DNA of 34,655 nt from Limisphaerales bacterium (lineage in GTDB: Bacteria; Verrucomicrobiota; Verrucomicrobiia; Limisphaerales; UBA8199). This document shows positions 1 to 7,191 of this stretch, in pieces (the stretch's first letter is position 1; the number at the start of each line of letters is the position of its first letter). The DNA is taken from positions 6,721 through 41,375 of the forward strand of contig PLZQ01000427.1 of the NCBI GenBank assembly GCA_003152225.1, read 5' to 3'. Position numbers and translations under genes: made by a program. The notes under the pieces are model-generated. The model saw only the letters and a list, made by a program, of their open reading frames with translations. It ran no database searches and was not told the origin of the DNA.

Positions 1-326
1 GCGAGCTGCTGCTGCCGATAATCGGCAAATTCCCTGACGAGGGCATCCTTGCGCGCCATGACCTGCGCGAAGTCGAAGCTGACATCTTTCGTCCGAATGC
101 CCCAGGGCTCAGGATGGCTCGCCAAATGCAGGACTTCGGCGGCGTAGAGCAAAGCCTTGGTCGGCATGCAGCCGCGCAGGATGCAAAGGCCGCCCACTTC
201 CGCGCCGCCCTCAATGACCACCGTCTTGAGCCCCTCGGCCACGGCGGTGCGCGCCGCGGCGTATCCGCCGCTGCCGCCGCCTATGACCGCGAGGTCATAA
301 TCGAACTTCGTTCCCGTCGTGCTCAT
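1..326 (-). CDS. FAD-dependent pyridine nucleotide-disulfide oxidoreductase, N-terminal part (runs off window)
   Basis: The ATG at 326 opens a frame that stays open to the window edge (108 residues visible). It begins with a Rossmann FAD-binding segment, VIGGGSGGYAAARTA (residues 14-28). The redox-active disulfide follows in GGLCILRGCMPTKAL, with the two cysteines four residues apart, as in dihydrolipoyl dehydrogenase, mercuric reductase and related class I flavin disulfide reductases. These enzymes pass electrons between NAD(P)H and a disulfide or metal substrate through FAD. The LCILRGCMPTK wording differs from the usual TCLNxGCxPSK of true Lpd, so the substrate is left open. No 2-oxoacid dehydrogenase genes are visible beside it. 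The C-terminal NAD and dimerisation domains lie outside the window. No Shine-Dalgarno sequence precedes the start. Confidence 0.85.
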   Translation of the reverse strand, partial: MSTTGTKFDYDLAVIGGGSGGYAAARTAVAEGLKTVVIEGGAEVGGLCILRGCMPTKALLYAAEVLHLASHPEPWGIRTKDVSFDFAQVMARKDALVREFADYRQQQL

Positions 327-430
327 GGTGGGAGCATGCGCCCCGCGCTTCCGGCTGGCAAGGCGCGGTTCATGGCCTGGAGCCGACAGGGCGCGCCGGA
401 GAGCACCACTGGAAAACAGTCCGAAGACTA

Positions 431-456
431 GAGGAACAATCGAGGAACAATCGAGG
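431..456. repeat. 11-bp tandem repeat upstream of the oxidoreductase
   Basis: The unit gaggaacaatc occurs twice head to tail (431-441 and 442-452), followed by a partial third copy (gagg). It lies in the 227-base gene-free stretch between the oxidoreductase start and the end of the HAD gene, in the region that would hold the oxidoreductase promoter. An 11-bp period is about one helical turn, so it could be a paired protein-binding site, or just a slippage product. Confidence 0.6.
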
Positions 457-553
457 CCATCACGCGGTCTCCTGGCCTGTACCTGGCTGTTATGTGGCTC
501 CGGCGTGGCTTCGCGCTGGCGCTTCAGTTCGGTGCCTTGCCAGGGCAGGTTGG

Positions 554-1339
554 TCAGCGGCGCGGCGCGCGTGCGAGACAGACCTTGAGTCCTTCGGCGA
601 CGCCATTGCCGTGGGACAGTTCGCTGACGTGGCCGTCCTGCTCGCGGACTGCCTGCTTGACTGGCTCGACCGCGTTGCTGGGCGCCGCCAGCCACCGGGC
701 ATAGCGGCGCGAGAGCATCGGCAGGTCGTTCAACCAATCGCCGGCGGCAAAGACCACTTCGGGAGTCAGCCCGAGCCGGCGGGTGATCTCGGCCAGCGCC
801 GTGCCTTTGTTGAATGCCTCATGGCTGAACCGCGCATAGACGTCGTTCCGCACGACCGTCAGATGGGGGATGCCGTGGCAGTATTCCGTCAGGTACTCGT
901 GGATGACATCGGCATCGCCGTTATTGCCGGCGACCATGCAGAACGGCGAGTAGGCGTCCTCATAGAGCCGGGCGTGGAACCGGGCGCTGATCCACGCGAC
1001 GATGCGGGGCACATCCTCCCGCACGCGCGCAAACAGTTCGGCGTGAGCGCGCGCGCACGCGACGTTCCACTCCTCCAGCCCGACGTATTGCGAATCCGTG
1101 TGGCAATAAATCTCGCGCTCGACCAGCACCAGGTAATCCGGCTCCACCGGGATCTGGGAACGGGCCAGCGCTTCCATGAGGCTGGACATATCCCGCCCGG
1201 TGTTGATGACCCATTTGGCGCCGCGGGCCTGCAGCTCGCCAATGGCGTTGTGCACCGCCTCGGGAATCGGCGGGCTCTCGAACTCGGCAAAGAGCGTTCC
1301 GTCGAAATCAGTTGAAATCAATTGAATCGGCAAAGACAT
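554..1339 (-). CDS. HAD-superfamily hydrolase (Cof-like sugar phosphatase type)
   Basis: The product is 261 residues from the ATG at 1339; an upstream in-frame ATG at 1381 would add 14 unconserved residues. HAD motif I is STDFDGTLF with the nucleophile D11 and acid/base D13. Motif II is INTGRD, motif III is the lysine of FNKGTAL, and motif IV is GDWLNDLPML. The insert between motifs II and III (about residues 60-180) is the large C2-type cap of Cof/YbiV-like phosphatases, which dephosphorylate small sugar phosphates or cofactors. The FNKGTAL...LGLTPEVVFAAGD arrangement is typical of that subgroup. It is a cytoplasmic enzyme with no signal peptide. The substrate cannot be told from sequence. 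It is transcribed away from the coiled-coil gene that starts at 1418. Confidence 0.85.
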   Translation of the reverse strand: MSLPIQLISTDFDGTLFAEFESPPIPEAVHNAIGELQARGAKWVINTGRDMSSLMEALARSQIPVEPDYLVLVEREIYCHTDSQYVGLEEWNVACARAHAELFARVREDVPRIVAWISARFHARLYEDAYSPFCMVAGNNGDADVIHEYLTEYCHGIPHLTVVRNDVYARFSHEAFNKGTALAEITRRLGLTPEVVFAAGDWLNDLPMLSRRYARWLAAPSNAVEPVKQAVREQDGHVSELSHGNGVAEGLKVCLARAPRR

Positions 1340-1417
1340 AGTGCTCGCAGCGCCGATGACGCGCTTGCGCCAGCACATCATCGTGGACTAAGCTGGATTG
1401 TCAAAAATGTTATTACT

Positions 1418-1699
1418 ATGAAGAGCTCCTATGAACTCGCGATGGAACGGCTGGGGAAAGCCTCCCCAACCGTCAAGCTGACCGATGACCAGAAGAAGGA
1501 GATTGCCGAACTGGAGTCCAAATGCGCCGCCAAGGTCGCGGAGCGGGAACTCTTTCTCAAAGGCGAGATCGTCAAGGCGATCGATAAAGGCGACGCCGAA
1601 GCGGTGCAGCAATTGGAGAAGCAACTGCTCAGCGACCGCAAGACGCTGCGGGCGGATTGCGAGGAGAAGAAGGAGAAGGTGCGGAATACCGGCAAGTGA
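1418..1699 (+). CDS. Small charged coiled-coil protein, function unknown
   Basis: This 93-residue protein starts at the ATG at 1418. The frame extends 32 codons upstream, but that part overlaps the 5' end of the divergent HAD gene and reads as shadow sequence. Almost the whole protein is a lysine- and glutamate-rich helix (DDQKKEIAELESKCAAKVAERE and QLEKQLLSDRKTLRADCEEKKEKVR), predicting a coiled coil. There are two cysteines and no signal peptide or membrane segment. The bias towards K and E codons and the lack of stops support a real gene. I recognise no named family. It may be a scaffold or nucleoid-type protein, but nothing in the sequence decides this. Confidence 0.65.
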   Translation: MKSSYELAMERLGKASPTVKLTDDQKKEIAELESKCAAKVAERELFLKGEIVKAIDKGDAEAVQQLEKQLLSDRKTLRADCEEKKEKVRNTGK

Positions 1700-1815
1700 G
1701 TTGCATCACCGCATAGTTTACATGGTTTCACAGGGCGGACTCATCGGAGCCCTGCAGAAGCGAGGGGAGACATCGCCCGTACGCGTCGGCAGGAACATTG
1801 TGCCCGAATCGGCTA

Positions 1816-1844
1816 TTGGCTTTCATCCGCACCTGTGAGATACT
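1816..1844 (+). promoter_or_regulatory. Predicted sigma70-type promoter of the antitoxin gene, probably leaderless
   Basis: The sequence ttggct (1816-1821) and gatact (1839-1844) are separated by 17 bases. They match the -35 and -10 consensus at 4 of 6 positions each. The -10 box ends only 6 bases before the antitoxin ATG at 1851, so transcription would begin at or next to the start codon. This fits the lack of any ribosome binding site. Confidence 0.4.
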
Positions 1845-1850
1845 GTTGCC

Positions 1851-2087
1851 ATGCAAACGGTCACCCTCACAGAGGCGCAACGGCACTTGCCGGAACTAGT
1901 GCGGGACCTTCCCCGGGACGGCGAATTGGTCATCACCGACGCTGACAAGCCGGTGGCCCGGCTTACCCCGCTCACTGCCCGGACATCGCTCCGTAACCTG
2001 AGTCCCCAATCCGTCGGCGCAGTGCTCCGCCCATTTCCCTCCTCTGAGGACGACACCCTTGGCGAAATGCTCGACTCGCGGCCATGA
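1851..2087 (+). CDS. Phd/YefM-family antitoxin
   Basis: This 78-residue protein has the shape of Phd/YefM (type II) antitoxins. The N-terminal DNA-binding part is MQTVTLTEAQRHLPELVRDL, followed by GELVITDADKPVARLTP, the usual strand-turn-strand with the 'itd.gkPvA.l.P' signature. A short C-terminal tail (FPSSEDDTLGEMLDSRP, about residues 62-78) would thread through the toxin. The stop overlaps the start of the toxin frame in ATGA, the usual antitoxin-toxin junction. In intact modules this class blocks the toxin by direct binding and represses its own promoter as a complex. Here the toxin frame is broken (see 2084-2239), so this is an orphan antitoxin. Its frame is intact, which suggests recent toxin loss or retained use as a regulator. 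Confidence 0.85.
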   Translation: MQTVTLTEAQRHLPELVRDLPRDGELVITDADKPVARLTPLTARTSLRNLSPQSVGAVLRPFPSSEDDTLGEMLDSRP

Positions 2088-2239
2088 TCGAGGTTGATAC
2101 CACGTTCCTGGTCCAACTCGAGTTGGCGGAGTTGCCTGCGCACTAGACGGCCCACGATCTTCTCCAACGCGAGATTCTCCAGCCGCAAGTTCCGCTCGCG
2201 CTCGCGCCGCAAGTCCTGGCCGAGTTTATTCATATCTGA
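2084..2239 (+). pseudogene. VapC-like PIN-domain toxin remnant
   Basis: The ATG at 2084 overlaps the antitoxin stop. The frame reads MIEVDTTFLVQLELAELPAH, then TAG at 2144-2146, then TAHDLLQREILQPQVPLAL and APQVLAEFIHI, then TGA at 2237. This is the N-terminal third of a PIN-domain ribonuclease: the first acidic metal ligand is D5 in VDTTFLV, and the conserved Glu is in LAEF. The TAG sits where a sense codon is expected (a single G-to-T change of GAG would do it). The remaining 80 or so residues, with the other catalytic acids, are missing. Just past FIHI the sequence becomes the tail of the convergent NUDIX gene, which overlaps the remnant by 10 bases. A nonsense change plus a 3' deletion is the simplest account. 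Functional toxin is not expected. Confidence 0.75.
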
Positions 2240-2793
2240 CTCCGTTGCCCGCGCTGCAAGAGCTCAAAATAGTAAAGCGCAACGACGACCAGGGAGTGCT
2301 TGATCTTGCCGCTCGCCACCAGTTGTGGGAGGTCGGCGATAGGCACCAGCCGGGTGGCCAGATCCTCGCCATGGTCGAACTCGACGGGGTGCAGGCAGCG
2401 GCAGTTCTCCACCATTACCGTGTAGCAGGTGTTGCTCATGATGGCCGGGTTCGGGAAGATCTCGCCGATCAGGCGCGGGTTTTCGCCCGCATAACCGGTT
2501 TCCTCGCGCAGTTCGCGCAAGCCTGCCGTGGTGGGGGAAGCGTCTTTGGCGTCGATCATGCCGCCGGGAATCTCCAGTTCGACCGTCATGGACCCATGCC
2601 GGTATTGCTCGATCATCACCAGTTCCCGGTCGGGGGTGATGGCGATGACGTTCACCCAGTTGACGCAATCGATCACAAAAACGTCGTGCGTCTGGTGCGT
2701 GCGGGGCGAGATGACCTTGTCGGAGCGGAGGGTGAAAATGCGGTAGTTGCCGATGGGTTCGGAGCTGATTTTCTGCCAGGGTTTGATAACCAT
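2230..2793 (-). CDS. NUDIX hydrolase, ADP-ribose pyrophosphatase type
   Basis: This 187-residue protein has a NUDIX box starting at GGMIDAKDASPTT and ending in GLRELREETGY, so the REUxEExGU half is intact. The first half carries Asp in place of the usual Glu and one extra residue. Upstream lies the N-terminal strand typical of ADP-ribose/NDP-sugar diphosphatases (DVFVIDCVNWVNVIAITPDRELVMIEQYRHG), in which EQYRHG is characteristic. Such enzymes cleave NDP-sugars or ADP-ribose to a nucleoside monophosphate and a sugar phosphate with Mg2+. It is convergent with the toxin remnant and divergent from fbaB. The last residues (LLQRGQRSQI) may have been altered at the junction with the remnant. Confidence 0.88.
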   Translation of the reverse strand: MVIKPWQKISSEPIGNYRIFTLRSDKVISPRTHQTHDVFVIDCVNWVNVIAITPDRELVMIEQYRHGSMTVELEIPGGMIDAKDASPTTAGLRELREETGYAGENPRLIGEIFPNPAIMSNTCYTVMVENCRCLHPVEFDHGEDLATRLVPIADLPQLVASGKIKHSLVVVALYYFELLQRGQRSQI

Positions 2794-2801
2794 GGCCGAC
2801 G

Positions 2802-2807
2802 ATCATA
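2802..2807 (-). promoter_or_regulatory. Possible -10 element of the NUDIX gene
   Basis: On the minus strand TATGAT (5 of 6 matches to TATAAT) lies 8 bases before the NUDIX ATG. No good -35 box is found at the right distance; TTCTGA is the best available. Like the antitoxin promoter, it would give an almost leaderless transcript. Confidence 0.3.
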
Positions 2808-2999
2808 CCAACTATAATACATTTCAGAAGCAGAAACTATATCGCACGTGAACCTGCAAATGGAAGTGGCGCGGGGCATGAATTGGGGTAAAATCAGCGC
2901 GCCGTTGTTTCGGCTGTTGGCGCACTGCGAGAAAGAGGGCGCCCGTGCACGCGGCATTTGCCTTTTGCAATTAAACTGAAAACGAAAACTGAATAGACT

Positions 3000-4064
3000 A
3001 TGACATCAATCGCAAAACTACTCGGCGATAAAGCCGATTTCCTGCTCAACTTCAAGAACCCGAAGATCTCGAAGGACCGGCTGCACCTTCCCGGCGGGGA
3101 CGTGGTGGACCGCCTGTATGCCGTCTCGGACCGCAACAACCGCGTCCTCGGCAACCTGCAACGCATCGTTCAGCATGGCCGGTTGGGCGGCACGGGCTAC
3201 CTCTCGATCCTGCCGGTGGACCAAGGCATCGAGCACTCGGGCGGGGCAAGCTTCGCCAAGAACCCGGATTACTTTGACTCGGAGAACATCATCCGGCTGG
3301 CGATTGAAGGCGGCTGCAATGCCGTGGCTTCGACCTACGGCGTGCTCGGCTCCGTCTCGCGCAAATACGCGCACAAGATTCCGTTCATCGTGAAGATCAA
3401 CCACAACGAGCTGATGACCTACCCGAACAAGTTCGACCAGATCATGTTCGGCACCGTGAAGCAGGCGTCGGAGATGGGCGCGGCGGCGGTGGGAGCCACG
3501 ATCTATTTTGGCTCGGATCAGAGCGCGCGCCAGATTGTGGAAGTGGCGCAGGCCTTCGCGGAGGCGCACGAAATGGGCCTGGCGACGGTGCTGTGGTGCT
3601 ACCTGCGCAATAGCGCGTTCAAGAAGGACAAGGATTACCATACCGCGGCGGACCTGACCGGCCAGGCCAATCATCTGGGCGTGACCATCCAGGCGGACAT
3701 CATCAAGCAGAAGCTGCCCGAGAACAACGGCGGCTTCAAGGCGCTGAACGTCCCTGGCACCAGCTACGGCAAGTTCGACGAACGCATTTACACCGAGCTG
3801 AGCAGCGACCATCCGATCGACCTCTGCCGCTACCAAGTGGCGAACTGTTACATGGGCCGCTCCGGCTTGATCAACAGCGGCGGCGAATCCAAGGGCGCGG
3901 GCGACCTCGCGAGCGCCGTCACCACGGCGGTCATTAACAAGCGCGCGGGCGGCATGGGCCTGATCTCCGGCCGCAAAGCCTTCCAGCGCCCGATGAAAGA
4001 AGGCGTCGGCCTGCTCAACGCCATCCAGGACGTCTATCTGAGCAAAGAAGTCACGGTGGCGTGA
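3000..4064 (+). CDS. fbaB: Class I fructose-bisphosphate aldolase
   Basis: This 354-residue protein aligns over its full length with E. coli FbaB (350 residues) from memory: [92 protein letters not shown]-like, [10 protein letters not shown], and the C-terminal [19 protein letters not shown]. The lysine region ADIIKQK (K236/K238) carries the Schiff-base lysine that splits fructose 1,6-bisphosphate into dihydroxyacetone phosphate and glyceraldehyde 3-phosphate without metal. It acts in glycolysis and gluconeogenesis in the cytoplasm. It stands alone, 206 bases from the divergent NUDIX gene, and is followed 11 bases after its stop by a strong hairpin. There is no Shine-Dalgarno sequence before the ATG. 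Confidence 0.97.
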   Translation: MTSIAKLLGDKADFLLNFKNPKISKDRLHLPGGDVVDRLYAVSDRNNRVLGNLQRIVQHGRLGGTGYLSILPVDQGIEHSGGASFAKNPDYFDSENIIRLAIEGGCNAVASTYGVLGSVSRKYAHKIPFIVKINHNELMTYPNKFDQIMFGTVKQASEMGAAAVGATIYFGSDQSARQIVEVAQAFAEAHEMGLATVLWCYLRNSAFKKDKDYHTAADLTGQANHLGVTIQADIIKQKLPENNGGFKALNVPGTSYGKFDERIYTELSSDHPIDLCRYQVANCYMGRSGLINSGGESKGAGDLASAVTTAVINKRAGGMGLISGRKAFQRPMKEGVGLLNAIQDVYLSKEVTVA

Positions 4065-4075
4065 GCTAACGATTG

Positions 4076-4103
4076 GGCGAGGGCTCGCAGGGGAGCCCTC
4101 GCC
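4076..4103 (+). terminator. Hairpin terminator of fbaB
   Basis: A perfect 11-bp inverted repeat, ggcgagggctc (4076-4086) and gagccctcgcc (4093-4103), has a 6-base loop. It is followed by ggatttcattt, a modest T-rich tail. Its position just after the fbaB stop supports an intrinsic terminator. Confidence 0.8.
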
Positions 4104-4335
4104 GGATTTCATTTCCGCAGGGAGACCAGAGGAGCTCGAACGGTGATATTGCGTTGGTCAGCTACTCCGGCAGCCGGTGGGGTTCTGTCACCAAGAGCAT
4201 AGAGCATTGCCGGCAGGCGGCCGCCAAAGCCGGGGCAAACGCTGTGCTGATTTCCGCCACTGACGCTGGCTGGCGCACCCGGACTCTAGCCGGGAGGGTT
4301 CCCGCCGGGTGCTTGCTGATGCGGCTAAAGCGCCA
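4104..4335. other. Gene-poor spacer, possible remnant of a small protein gene
   Basis: No complete gene is seen between the fbaB terminator and the end of the GNAT gene. On the plus strand one frame reads GDIALVSYSGSRWGSV (from about 4142), TKSIEHCRQAAAKAGANAVL, then ISATDAG. The 'AAAKAGANAVL' end resembles small protein domains that close with a 'GANAV' segment. It has no convincing start and degenerates after about 4290 into a GC-rich imperfect inverted repeat (around 4290-4312). It could be a decayed gene or chance. Confidence 0.25.
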
Positions 4336-5049
4336 TTACGTGACCGGGCTTTCGGATTTGGCAAAGTCCTCTTCCAGCAGCGCGTACCAGACCGTATTTA
4401 GCCACTCGCCGTCCGACCATGTGTCCTTCACGAATTCACCTTCACGTTTCAGACCGGCCTTTTCAAGGAGCCGACATGCTGCGGTGTTCTTGTTGTCGCA
4501 GGAGGCGGCAGCCCGGTGCAGCTTTAGACCCTCAAAGCAAAAGGTGAGGAGAGCCACGACGGCTTCCTGGGCGAATCCCTGTCGCTGAAACTTCCGGTCC
4601 AGGAAAAGGCTAAAGTGAACCTGGAGGCGCTGCGGATCGGTGAACTGCAGACGCATGTAGCCGATGAGCTTGCCGCCCTTCTGGACCTCGATCCCCAAGT
4701 GGAGCATCTGGTCGGGCGTGGTGATCTTCACGTGGGCGTCAGCCTCAAGCCAGTGCAGTATCCCCTCCTCGTCCAGCGGCAGGGTATGCACGTAGCGGGA
4801 AGGGTCCTCGTCCGACACCAATTCCAGCAAGTCCTTCCAATCTCTCCCCTCCAGCCGTCTGATGACCAGCCTGGCGGTCGTGATGGGCAGGGGAATCTGC
4901 CACCCGACCTCGCTGCCGTCTTCGGGCACGATCAGGCTCTGGGTGCAGTTGGGACAGGCCTGGGCAAAGCCGGCGCTGGCTTGAGGGAAAGAGACGAGCT
5001 CACCGCAATGGGGGCATTTGAAGTCGATGAAATTCTCTTCAGTAATCAT
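4336..5049 (-). CDS. GNAT-family N-acetyltransferase with N-terminal zinc ribbon
   Basis: This 237-residue protein has two parts. Residues 10-36 form a four-cysteine zinc ribbon, CPHC (C12, C15) and CPNC (C32, C35), with LVSFPQASAG between. Residues 50-225 are a RimJ/RimL-type acetyltransferase: LPITTARLVIRRLEGRDWKD at its start, then LGIEVQKGGKLIGYMRL, the acetyl-CoA loop FQRQGFAQEAVVALLTF, and the closing GLKLHRAAASCDNKNTAACR followed by LLEKAGLKREGEF. Such enzymes move an acetyl group from acetyl-CoA to an amine of a protein terminus or small molecule. The ribbon may bind zinc for substrate docking. Substrate unknown. It is cytoplasmic and probably monocistronic, with its start at the ATG at 5049 where the ribbon begins. 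Confidence 0.88.
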   Translation of the reverse strand: MITEENFIDFKCPHCGELVSFPQASAGFAQACPNCTQSLIVPEDGSEVGWQIPLPITTARLVIRRLEGRDWKDLLELVSDEDPSRYVHTLPLDEEGILHWLEADAHVKITTPDQMLHLGIEVQKGGKLIGYMRLQFTDPQRLQVHFSLFLDRKFQRQGFAQEAVVALLTFCFEGLKLHRAAASCDNKNTAACRLLEKAGLKREGEFVKDTWSDGEWLNTVWYALLEEDFAKSESPVT

Positions 5050-5120
5050 ATAGCGCTTGCGTGCGCCGAATCCTGGCGTAAAGCAGGCGCGGATTGCAAG
5101 TCTTCCCGAAGCCCGTGTGA

Positions 5121-5414
5121 TTAGTCGGCAATCAAGGCGTCCATATCACCCAACGGACGAGTGAAGGTGGCTTTGGCGGGCTTGGCCACCAGCGTATCGG
5201 CGGTCTTCTTCACGCTCTTGGAAATCGCCGCCACCGGCAGGGCAACCACGAAGATCGCCGAGCCGAGCACGGTCGCGACCAGGCAAGCGGGGCGGACCAC
5301 CACGGCATCGGCCGTCACGGTAAGCGGGCCGCTGTCGTTGTAATCAGAACCGTATGTGACACCGCTCAAGCCGATCGTCAGCACGCAGATAGCAGTTGCT
5401 AGTTTGGCTTTCAT
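5121..5414 (-). CDS. Small exported or membrane protein, function unknown
   Basis: This 97-residue protein starts at the ATG at 5414; the frame extends upstream but enters the repeat element and is not protein-like there. Residues 1-22 (MKAKLATAICVLTIGLSGVTYG) form a signal peptide. A second hydrophobic segment follows (VVRPACLVATVLGSAIFVVA, continuing to about residue 62), then SKSVKKTADTLVAKPAK and a closing FTRPLGDMDALIAD. The layout of signal peptide, one hydrophobic hairpin and FTRPLG tail matches small uncharacterised proteins I associate with Verrucomicrobiota. I cannot name a function; its envelope location is an inference. Confidence 0.7.
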   Translation of the reverse strand: MKAKLATAICVLTIGLSGVTYGSDYNDSGPLTVTADAVVVRPACLVATVLGSAIFVVALPVAAISKSVKKTADTLVAKPAKATFTRPLGDMDALIAD

Positions 5415-5501
5415 CACTTTCAGCTTGCGCGACGAGGAGGGCCTTGTCGAATGGATTCTACGCCCTTGTTCCAGAGCGGTCGCATCCGGGCACCGCCACC
5501 T

Positions 5502-5634
5502 TGTAGCGGCGGGCATCCTGCCTGCCGTAGAGGGCGGCATCCTGCCGCCAGAACCGGCGCTCGAATGGCGCTGGACGGCCATTCCGCCGGGAAAGATGCC
5601 CGGCCCTGCTGCAGGCAGGATGCTCGCCGCTACG
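5502..5634. repeat. Inverted-repeat element with GCAGGATGCC-type ends (MITE/REP-like)
   Basis: The left arm (5502-5525) and right arm (5611-5634) are reverse complements at 22 of 24 positions; the arms contain gcaggcaggatgc and cgccgcta. Between them is a smaller perfect hairpin, ggcggca/tgccgcc (5533-5549), and another related run near 5583-5603 (ccgccggg, gatgcccggcc). No protein is encoded. Together with flanks it fills the 353-base gene-free stretch 5415-5767. It looks like a small non-autonomous or REP-type interspersed element. Only this copy is present in the window. Confidence 0.65.
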
Positions 5635-5767
5635 GGGCAGAGTGGCGGCGGTAATGTGATGCGCCATTCCGGAGCCGCGGAACCAGCTACAAATTGGTCT
5701 TTCAGGGAGGCAGTGGAATCAGCAAAATTCCTGGAGCATTTGGAGCCGGTCCCCGTCTAATGGGAAC

Positions 5768-6190
5768 GTGAAACGCATAGCATCAGTTGGCGCGGTTGTG
5801 GTAACGCTGGGCTGTCTGGGTATTCTTGCTTCCGCTCAGCAGGTTCTGCACAAGGATTCGGCGCGAGCCCCATCGATACATTGGCCGGGGAACGCTCATA
5901 GCAACCTTGTTGTCATCCCATCCCCAAACAGCAATGTACTATTCCTGGCTCGGGCGCCGGGCCGCAAGCCCGAGATCGCGATTCACTTCCATCCCCCCTC
6001 CACCAGTCTTCCATCTGCCCTGCCCACGATCCCGCCCGGCGTTTACAGGACTGTTCCCTATAGCTGCATTGTCGTCGTGCCGGGGCCCCACCCGGATGAC
6101 CGGTGTATGTTTGGGCAAGGCAGTGGAGAAACGTCGATGCCTGTCATCAAGCCGGACCTGCGGTTTATCCCGTGGAGCCCGGCCAAATGA
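5768..6190 (+). CDS. Small secreted protein, function unknown
   Basis: This 140-residue protein begins with GTG at 5768 (MKRIASVGAVVVTLGCLGIL, then ASA-QQ, a signal peptide cleaved near residue 23-24). The mature part is proline-rich and contains PPGVYRTVPYSCIVVVPGPH (about residues 90-109), PDDRCMFGQGSGETSMPVIKP and a terminal LRFIPWSPAK. Two cysteines flank the VVVPGPHPDDR segment and may pair. The PGPHPDDRC...SMPVIKP...FIP pattern recalls a recurrent family of small exported proteins in Verrucomicrobiota, to my recollection without known function. It is convergent with the TIM-barrel isomerase gene, with 19 bases between their stops. Confidence 0.7.
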   Translation: MKRIASVGAVVVTLGCLGILASAQQVLHKDSARAPSIHWPGNAHSNLVVIPSPNSNVLFLARAPGRKPEIAIHFHPPSTSLPSALPTIPPGVYRTVPYSCIVVVPGPHPDDRCMFGQGSGETSMPVIKPDLRFIPWSPAK

Positions 6191-6209
6191 GCCGTGGTGG
6201 AAGTCAGCG

Positions 6210-7181
6210 CTACGCGAGCTTCTTCAGCATCGCGATTTCTTTGCGCATGATGTCCGCCCGCTCGTTCTCCGGGTATTTGTCGAGGGACTCATCCTCCACG
6301 CACAGGTCGCCCCGATAACCGGCCTTGCGGAGGATCTGGGTGATGCGCTTGAAGTCGAGGTCGCCCTCGTAGATCGGGCAATTGTATTTGCCATATTCCC
6401 AGCCGATGTCGCGCCGGACGTTCTTCTTGTCCTCGGGATAGCGGATGTTCTTGCAGTGGGTATGCACTACGCGAGGAGCGAACTTCTCGTAAATGGGATA
6501 GAGGTCGTTGACCGGATGCCCCCACCAATAGAAGTTCGCGCAGTCGAGCGTCAGGCCGAGCTGCTCGGAGCCCACGCCGGCGAACAGCTTTTCCAGGAAT
6601 TGGGGGTTGTTGGTGATGTTGCCGTGGTTCTCTACGCCAAAGCGGACGGGCGTGCCCTCGGCGATGGCGCACAGCCGCTTGCAGGTGTCGATGGCGAACG
6701 GGAGGAACTGGTCCCCGTCCAATTTGCGCGGCACGACGTCGATGCGGATGATGTTGATCCCGAGCTGTTGGGCGGCTTTGACCAGGCCGCGCGCGCTTTC
6801 CAACTCCTGCTCCAGCCGCTCATCGAAGTGGTTGGACATCATGAAGGCGGTGATACGGCAGCCGCTGGCGGCAAGATCGTCCTTGAGCACCTGGATACCT
6901 TCGGCGGTGGCCAGGGTGTATTTGTGTTGTGGATGAAACAGGGTCGGGCAGTTAAGGTTCAACTCGACATTGACCTCGGTGCCTTCCGCTCCCAGCGCCT
7001 TCATGCAGGCCCAGCTATCCGGCTGGCCGGCCAGCTTGAGATGGATGTCGCGGCAGCCAGCGGGCCATTTCTTGTTTGGCGGCGCTGCCAGCGGACCGAC
7101 CAAAGGCAGCAGCCCCGCCGAAACGGCCAGGCCGGTCGTTTTCATGAAGGTGCGTCGTGAGAGGAAGTGCGATTTGTTCAT
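6210..7181 (-). CDS. Tat-exported sugar phosphate isomerase/epimerase-like TIM barrel protein
   Basis: This 323-residue protein has a twin-arginine signal: SRRTFMK at residues 8-14, then a hydrophobic stretch TGLAVSAGLLPLVGPLAA. The rest is a xylose-isomerase-like (AP endonuclease 2) barrel. Likely metal ligands are the Glu of FGVENHGNI, the Asp of LTLDCANF, the His of VVHTHCKNI and the Glu of DLCVEDESLD. Members isomerise or epimerise sugars or inositols, or belong to sugar oxidation/elimination pathways. Export as a folded protein suggests action on sugars in the periplasm. It follows the GH172-type gene by 10 bases on the same strand, so the pair is probably one operon for breakdown of an external glycan. 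The exact substrate is unknown. Confidence 0.85.
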   Translation of the reverse strand: MNKSHFLSRRTFMKTTGLAVSAGLLPLVGPLAAPPNKKWPAGCRDIHLKLAGQPDSWACMKALGAEGTEVNVELNLNCPTLFHPQHKYTLATAEGIQVLKDDLAASGCRITAFMMSNHFDERLEQELESARGLVKAAQQLGINIIRIDVVPRKLDGDQFLPFAIDTCKRLCAIAEGTPVRFGVENHGNITNNPQFLEKLFAGVGSEQLGLTLDCANFYWWGHPVNDLYPIYEKFAPRVVHTHCKNIRYPEDKKNVRRDIGWEYGKYNCPIYEGDLDFKRITQILRKAGYRGDLCVEDESLDKYPENERADIMRKEIAMLKKLA

Positions 7182-7191
7182 GGTAATTGCT

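Noticed and set aside
494-1315. 273-codon plus-strand frame opposite the HAD gene
   Set aside because: It is antisense shadow; the minus strand carries all four HAD motifs.
2813-2818. Perfect tataat on the plus strand upstream of fbaB
   Set aside because: No -35 box at 16-18 bases upstream (ccatgg region), and it is over 180 bases from the fbaB start, so I did not call a promoter.
3018-4112. 364-codon frame antisense to fbaB
   Set aside because: It mirrors codon bias of fbaB and contains no motif.
5356-5760. Plus-strand frame over the inverted-repeat element
   Set aside because: Its sequence is explained by the repeat and by the antisense of the small exported protein; composition is not protein-like.
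5826-7160. 444-codon plus-strand frame across the small secreted protein and the Tat isomerase
   Set aside because: It is out of frame with one real gene and antisense to the other; no domain similarity.
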